Under the pieces are notes generated by a model, which saw only the letters and a list, made by a program, of their open reading frames with translations, did not search any database and was not told the DNA's origin. Below, one piece after another: positions 6,202 to 9,114 of a stretch of 9,114 nucleotides of DNA; within the stretch, counting starts at the first letter, position 1, and each line of letters starts with the position of its first letter. A program made the translations under genes and the position numbers. Origin of the DNA: JAAYJK01 sp964531295 (GTDB lineage: Bacteria; Bacillota; Syntrophomonadia; Syntrophomonadales; Syntrophomonadaceae); NCBI GenBank assembly GCA_964531295.1, contig CAZHHJ010000098.1:1-9114 (forward strand). Reading direction: 5' to 3'.

Positions 6202-7652
6202 AAAACCTGATAATTAGGGGCTTCCTGAGTTATCGCTATATCGTGTGGATGGCTTTCTTTTAAACCGGCATTGGATATTTTAATAAATGTGGTTTTGCTC
6301 TTCATCTCGGCCAGATTAGCTACCCCGCAATACCCCATACCAGCTCTCAAACCGCCAATTAGCTGATAAATAGTTTCCGAGGCAGGTCCTTTGTATGGTA
6401 CTCTTCCCTCAATGCCCTCAGGCACCAGTTTTTGAGAATCTTCCTGGAAGTAACGATCACTGCTGCCCTGAACCATAGCTCCCATCGAACCCATGCCGCG
6501 GTAAATTTTATAACTTCTTCCCTGTAATATTACTGTTTCTCCCGGGCTTTCATCCGTACCTGCAAATAGATTGCCCAGCATAACTACATCTGCTCCAGCG
6601 GCAACCGCTTTGGCAATATCCCCTGAATATTTTATCCCTCCATCAGCTATTATGGGAATATTATGCTTAGCAGCAGCAGCGGCGCTGTCCACGATAGCGG
6701 TAATCTGAGGAACTCCAATCCCGGCGATCACCCTGGTGGTGCATATTGATCCTGGCCCAATCCCTACCTTTATGGCATCTGCCCCAGCTTTGATTAATGC
6801 CTCGGTAGCTTCCGCTGTAGCTACATTGCCCGCAATAATCTGCAGGTCCGGAAAAGCAGCCCTGATTTCCTTAATCATGTTAATTACGAATACCGAGTGA
6901 CCATGGGCAGTGTCCACCACTATTACGTCAGCACCGGCATTTTTCAAGGCCTCAATTCTGTCCATGGTATCCTGGGCTGTACCAACAGCTGCACCGGTTA
7001 AGAGCCTGCCCCGGCCATCTTTGGCAGCGTGGGGATGCTTGAAAGTTTTTTCTATATCTTTTATGGTGATTAGGCCTTTAAGATTAAACTCATCATCTAC
7101 TAGAGGAAGCTTCTCGATCTTATACCTTCGCAGCAATTCCTTGGCACTGTCCATGCTGGTATTGACTGGTGCTGTAACCAGCCCTTCACTGGTCATAACA
7201 TTGCTTATAGGCTGTTCAAAATCGGTTTCAAAACGCACATCCCTATTGGTAATTATGCCCACCAATTGGGGACCTACAGTTATGGGTACTCCTGAGATAT
7301 GATAGTTCTGCATAATTTCCATCGCATCTTTTACTTTATTATCCGGAGAAAGATAAAAAGGATCGGTGATCACACCATGTTCCGAGCGTTTTACCCTGTC
7401 CACCATAGCGGCTTGTTCCTTGATAGACATATTTTTATGGATAATGCCTATACCACCTTCGCGAGCAACGGCAATTGCCATCCTTGTTTCAGTAACGGTA
7501 TCCATCCCTGCACTCATCAAAGGAATTCCCAATTTGATTTTTTGGGTCAATTGAGTGGAAACATCAACTAGGTTAGGTGAAAGTTCGGATCGCCCTGGTA
7601 GCAGCAGCACATCGTCAAAGGTGAGACCTTCTTTGCTAAATCTATCCGTCAT
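6198..7652 (-). CDS. guaB: Inosine-5'-monophosphate dehydrogenase
   Basis: The product is 484 residues, the normal length of a bacterial IMPDH, which oxidises IMP to XMP with NAD+, the committed step of GMP synthesis in the cytoplasm. The start is ATG 7652, 9 bases after GAGGAGG. A longer frame from 7706 would begin inside the promoter. A TIM barrel (LTFDDVLLLPGRSEL near the N-terminus) is interrupted by a CBS pair at about 100-205 (HISGVPI and IEKLPLVDD). Catalytic C304 lies in GIGPGSICTTRV (297-308). D337 of ADGG, GMGSMGAM (386-393) and the flap EGRVPYKG (415-422), with its catalytic Arg-Tyr pair, are all present. It shares a transcript with the overlapping MgtC-like gene downstream. The leader is only about 36 bases, too short for a purine riboswitch. 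Confidence 0.97.
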   Translation of the reverse strand: MTDRFSKEGLTFDDVLLLPGRSELSPNLVDVSTQLTQKIKLGIPLMSAGMDTVTETRMAIAVAREGGIGIIHKNMSIKEQAAMVDRVKRSEHGVITDPFYLSPDNKVKDAMEIMQNYHISGVPITVGPQLVGIITNRDVRFETDFEQPISNVMTSEGLVTAPVNTSMDSAKELLRRYKIEKLPLVDDEFNLKGLITIKDIEKTFKHPHAAKDGRGRLLTGAAVGTAQDTMDRIEALKNAGADVIVVDTAHGHSVFVINMIKEIRAAFPDLQIIAGNVATAEATEALIKAGADAIKVGIGPGSICTTRVIAGIGVPQITAIVDSAAAAAKHNIPIIADGGIKYSGDIAKAVAAGADVVMLGNLFAGTDESPGETVILQGRSYKIYRGMGSMGAMVQGSSDRYFQEDSQKLVPEGIEGRVPYKGPASETIYQLIGGLRAGMGYCGVANLAEMKSKTTFIKISNAGLKESHPHDIAITQEAPNYQVL

Positions 7653-7694
7653 ATATTTTGGCCTCCTCGTTTTTGTCCTGGTAAATTGAGTTTT

Positions 7695-7723
7695 ATAATA
7701 TCGCATTCTGAATTAATTTACAA
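7695..7723 (-). promoter_or_regulatory. Promoter of guaB (and the MgtC-like gene)
   Basis: On the minus strand TTGTAA (7723-7718) is followed after exactly 17 bases by TATTAT (7700-7695), a 4/6 and 5/6 match to the vegetative sigma consensus. It lies in the gap behind the small upstream gene, so guaB need not depend on read-through. It also rules out the longer guaB start at 7706. Confidence 0.6.
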
Positions 7724-7772
7724 GCTGTACCAGGGAATCATAAGCATAAATTTGCTCTGTAGCTAGAGACCC

Positions 7773-8006
7773 TCAATCACCACCCATAACTGACCCTACC
7801 CCATACTTCATAAAGTGATCGTAAAGGCATTCTATGGTCTCCGGGCTGACCTGAAACATTTCCGCCAATGTTTCGATATCACATCCTCCTTGAATCTCTT
7901 GGATGAACTCAGCTCCATTAATACCAGCTACACCTGCCATCTCTTCCAATGAAGGCAGCCTGGTCCAGGGCGGAAAGGAACCTTGATTTTCTTGATCTGT
8001 TCTCAT
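7773..8006 (-). CDS. Small conserved-looking hypothetical protein with a helix-turn-helix-like segment
   Basis: The product is 77 residues from ATG 8006. A GTG at 8009 is equally possible, because both lie near GGAGG (8016-8020), 9 and 6 bases away respectively. Residues 43-67 (DIETLAEMFQVSPETIECLYDHFMKY) have the spacing of a helix-turn-helix (LAEMFQVSPETIECL), suggesting a DNA-binding role. The C-terminus GVGSVMGGD is striking: a short glycine-rich tail that I think recurs in small clostridial proteins, but I cannot name a family. Residues 1-18 look disordered. There is no signal peptide or membrane segment. It lies 120 bases upstream of guaB on the same strand, between the terminator of the preceding gene and the guaB promoter. 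No convincing promoter or terminator of its own was found, so read-through into guaB is possible. The reading frame is very likely a real gene. Confidence 0.7.
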   Translation of the reverse strand: MRTDQENQGSFPPWTRLPSLEEMAGVAGINGAEFIQEIQGGCDIETLAEMFQVSPETIECLYDHFMKYGVGSVMGGD

Positions 8007-8063
8007 CACATATCGCCTCCTATAAATTTTATTGTTCCTAAGAGCAGGAGTTTAGATACGGAC

Positions 8064-8093
8064 AAAAGAAAAAAGCCATGCCAGACACAGCTT
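8064..8093 (-). terminator. Rho-independent terminator of the 113-residue protein gene
   Basis: On the minus strand AAGCTGTG (8093-8086) pairs with CATGGCTT (8080-8073) including two G-U pairs, with a 5-base loop, followed by the T-rich run TTTTTTCTTTT (8074-8064). It lies 40 bases after the stop at 8133-8135. Confidence 0.7.
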
Positions 8094-8132
8094 ATTTCGG
8101 AACGTTATTTTTATTATTTTATCATTCTTGGC

Positions 8133-8474
8133 TTAATAGCGGATGAATTCAGAGTTCAAAACCGTGGTGCCGGATCGATTTTCCCCGTCATCGCTCTGAC
8201 CTGTAATATAGAAACGCACGCTCTTGCTGTATGCACTGGTCTGGGCTTCCCAGATTTTTAAACTGCCCACGTCAATGTTGACGGTAAGCGTCTCGAAAGC
8301 CCGCAGGGAATAACTGTTGCTGAATACCAGTTTCTTACGAGTAAACGAAAGATCATACAGTCTAATATTGACCTGGCGAGTATAAGAAGTATTGTTAAGT
8401 CCCAAGATTTTAAGCGTAGTCATATCTGAACTGCTGGCCATCGGTCCTGTGGTCCAATTAATTTTTGTCGCCAT
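8133..8474 (-). CDS. Hypothetical beta-rich protein, possibly spore-associated
   Basis: The product is 113 residues. The start is ATG 8474, just after a GGTGGTG ribosome binding site. The open frame extends to 8588, but the extra N-terminal residues lie across a putative promoter and look non-protein-like. I do not recognise the family. The sequence is rich in Thr, Ser and alternating hydrophobic residues (VNIRLYDLS, KKLVFSNSYSL, ETLTVNIDVG, KSVRFYITGQ), which suggests a single beta-sandwich domain. It has no signal peptide, membrane segment or cysteine. The promoter candidate resembles mother-cell sporulation promoters, so a coat or exosporium-type protein is possible; that is inference. It follows ymxH on the same strand but is separated by about 200 bases, and it has its own terminator, so it is likely monocistronic. 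Confidence 0.7.
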   Translation of the reverse strand: MATKINWTTGPMASSSDMTTLKILGLNNTSYTRQVNIRLYDLSFTRKKLVFSNSYSLRAFETLTVNIDVGSLKIWEAQTSAYSKSVRFYITGQSDDGENRSGTTVLNSEFIRY

Positions 8475-8509
8475 CACACACCACCCTTTATTTAAAGGTT
8501 TTTCTAATT

Positions 8510-8536
8510 TACTGTATGTGACAGTCTTAATTATGT
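8510..8536 (-). promoter_or_regulatory. Candidate sporulation (sigma K- or sigma E-like) promoter
   Basis: On the minus strand CATACAGTA (8518-8510) matches the sigma K -10 pattern CATANNNTA and also the sigma E -10 pattern CATACANT. AC (8536-8535) lies 16 bases upstream, as expected for the short sigma K -35 element. The leader to the ATG at 8474 would be about 30 bases. The sigma E -35 element is not well placed. No vegetative promoter of comparable quality is seen in 8475-8673. Confidence 0.4.
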
Positions 8537-8673
8537 TACCTGAATTGGCCTTTCTGGGGCAAACAGCTATCCCGCCCACCCCCAGCAAAGGTTAGCGCGG
8601 AGAATGAACTCTCTGCTACCAAAAAAGAGTAAATTGAGACTTTCTGCACAGGACAGCTATTTCGGCTTTTCTA

Positions 8674-8943
8674 TTAGATAGAATTATTCTTAAGCCTCAT
8701 GTGGGTGCTATCCAACTCTACCACTATAACTTCCCGGCCAATCTTTTTCACCGCATCCCAGGGGATTACTAACTTTTGCCGATCAGTCCAAAAGTTAAAA
8801 GCGTTGCCTCTATTAGGTAATATTATGGAGACTATCTGTCCTGATTCCTCATCTATGAACATATCCGAGTCCCCTACCGTCCCCATTCTCATTCCATCAT
8901 AAATATTAACTATTTCTTTCCCTACCAGTTCATTTAGCCGCAC
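8674..8943 (-). CDS. ymxH: PRC-barrel protein of the YlmC/YmxH sporulation family
   Basis: The product is 89 residues, a single PRC-barrel domain. RLNELVGKEIVNIYDG (2-17), VGDSDMFIDEESGQIVSIILP (23-43) and IPWDAVKKIGREVIVVE (60-76) are the family's three recognisable blocks. I chose GTG at 8943: the ATG at 8949 sits directly against GAGGAGG with no spacing, whereas the GTG is 6 bases away and gives the family's usual beginning (M)RLxELVGKE. In Bacillus subtilis the relative ymxH lies near pnp and the dipicolinate synthase genes. Here dut ends 12 bases upstream, implying co-transcription. No dipicolinate synthase gene follows. The molecular role is unknown; PRC-barrel domains often mediate protein or RNA contacts. 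The gene ends with tandem stops TAA TAG. No clear terminator follows. Confidence 0.88.
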   Translation of the reverse strand: MRLNELVGKEIVNIYDGMRMGTVGDSDMFIDEESGQIVSIILPNRGNAFNFWTDRQKLVIPWDAVKKIGREVIVVELDSTHMRLKNNSI

Positions 8944-8955
8944 CTGCATCCTCCT

Positions 8956-9114
8956 CTACACCCCGGTATGCCCAAATCCCCCTGCACCCCTGACAGTCTC
9001 ATCCAGAGTATCTGTCTCCACCAATTCTGCGTATTCTACCCTGCTGAAAATCATCTGGGCTATCCTTTCACCCTTTTTTAAAATATACTCTTTGTCCCCC
9101 AGATTTATAACTAT
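8956..9114 (-). CDS. dut: Deoxyuridine 5'-triphosphate nucleotidohydrolase, C-terminal part (runs off the right edge)
   Basis: Only the last 52 residues are inside the window; the N-terminus lies beyond the right edge. GERIAQMIF (residues 15-23 of the fragment) is conserved motif 4 of the trimeric dUTPase family. RGAGGFGHTG (42-51) is motif 5, the glycine-rich flexible arm that closes over the substrate in the neighbouring subunit. The enzyme hydrolyses dUTP to dUMP and pyrophosphate, keeping uracil out of DNA and supplying dTMP synthesis. The stop at 8956-8958 is 12 bases before the ymxH start, so the two genes probably share a transcript. The visible part has no defects. Confidence 0.93.
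   Translation of the reverse strand: MVINLGDKEYILKKGERIAQMIFSRVEYAELVETDTLDETVRGAGGFGHTGV

Noticed and set aside
7653..7706. N-terminal extension of guaB from a start at 7706
   Set aside because: It overlaps the promoter (7695-7723), bypasses a strong ribosome binding site, and IMPDH proteins start near the FDDVLLLP motif.
8475..8588. N-terminal extension of the beta-rich protein, and a T-box-like AAAGGGTGGTG string near 8480
   Set aside because: The extension crosses the candidate promoter. The string lacks the T-box ACCGCG ending and is explained as the ribosome binding site.
8581..8620. Imperfect hairpin (GGTTAGC...GCTACC) downstream of ymxH considered as its terminator
   Set aside because: The stem has several bulges, and in the minus direction the T-run lies before the hairpin, not after it.

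Overview
The window looks like chromosomal DNA from an endospore-forming, low-to-mid GC Firmicute of the class Clostridia. The evidence is an alpha/beta-type small acid-soluble spore protein, a YlmC/YmxH-type PRC-barrel gene directly behind dut, TTG and GTG starts with strong GGAGG ribosome binding sites, and a secreted protein with copper-amine-oxidase-like repeats. A Syntrophomonas-like or Desulfotomaculum-like relative is my guess and is not proven by the sequence.

Layout. At the extreme left (1-71, minus) is what looks like the broken C-terminal end of a GGDEF domain. Next comes a plus-strand secreted protein (153-1457) with two homologous beta-rich domains and a C-terminal copper-amine-oxidase-like stalk domain, closed by a hairpin terminator. 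The rest is mostly minus strand. In descending coordinates it holds: the end of dut (8956-9114), ymxH (8674-8943), a small beta-rich protein of unknown function behind a possible sporulation promoter (8133-8474), a small helix-turn-helix-like protein (7773-8006), guaB (6198-7652) with its own promoter, an MgtC/SapB-like membrane protein overlapping the guaB stop by 4 nt (5779-6201), a radical SAM protein (4488-5366), a DUF47/PhoU-like protein (3743-4372) with promoter and terminator, and a class A penicillin-binding protein with a lipoprotein-like signal (1585-3519). The spore DNA-binding protein gene (5507-5680) is the only plus-strand gene in the right-hand half and has a perfect terminator.

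How the genes relate. Several are standard housekeeping genes: nucleotide metabolism (dut, guaB), wall synthesis (PBP) and phosphate- or metal-linked regulation (DUF47). Others belong to spore biology: the SASP, ymxH and possibly the 113-residue protein. Five starts were moved inward from the longest open frame because a ribosome binding site, and for two of them the promoter position, requires it. I see no phage, CRISPR, toxin-antitoxin or defence module. The unusual points are modest: guaB/mgtC translational coupling, a lipoprotein-like PBP, a cluster of palindromes upstream of that PBP, a hairpin resembling solitary REP-type elements, and two small proteins of unknown function. No gap between genes exceeds 300 bases.
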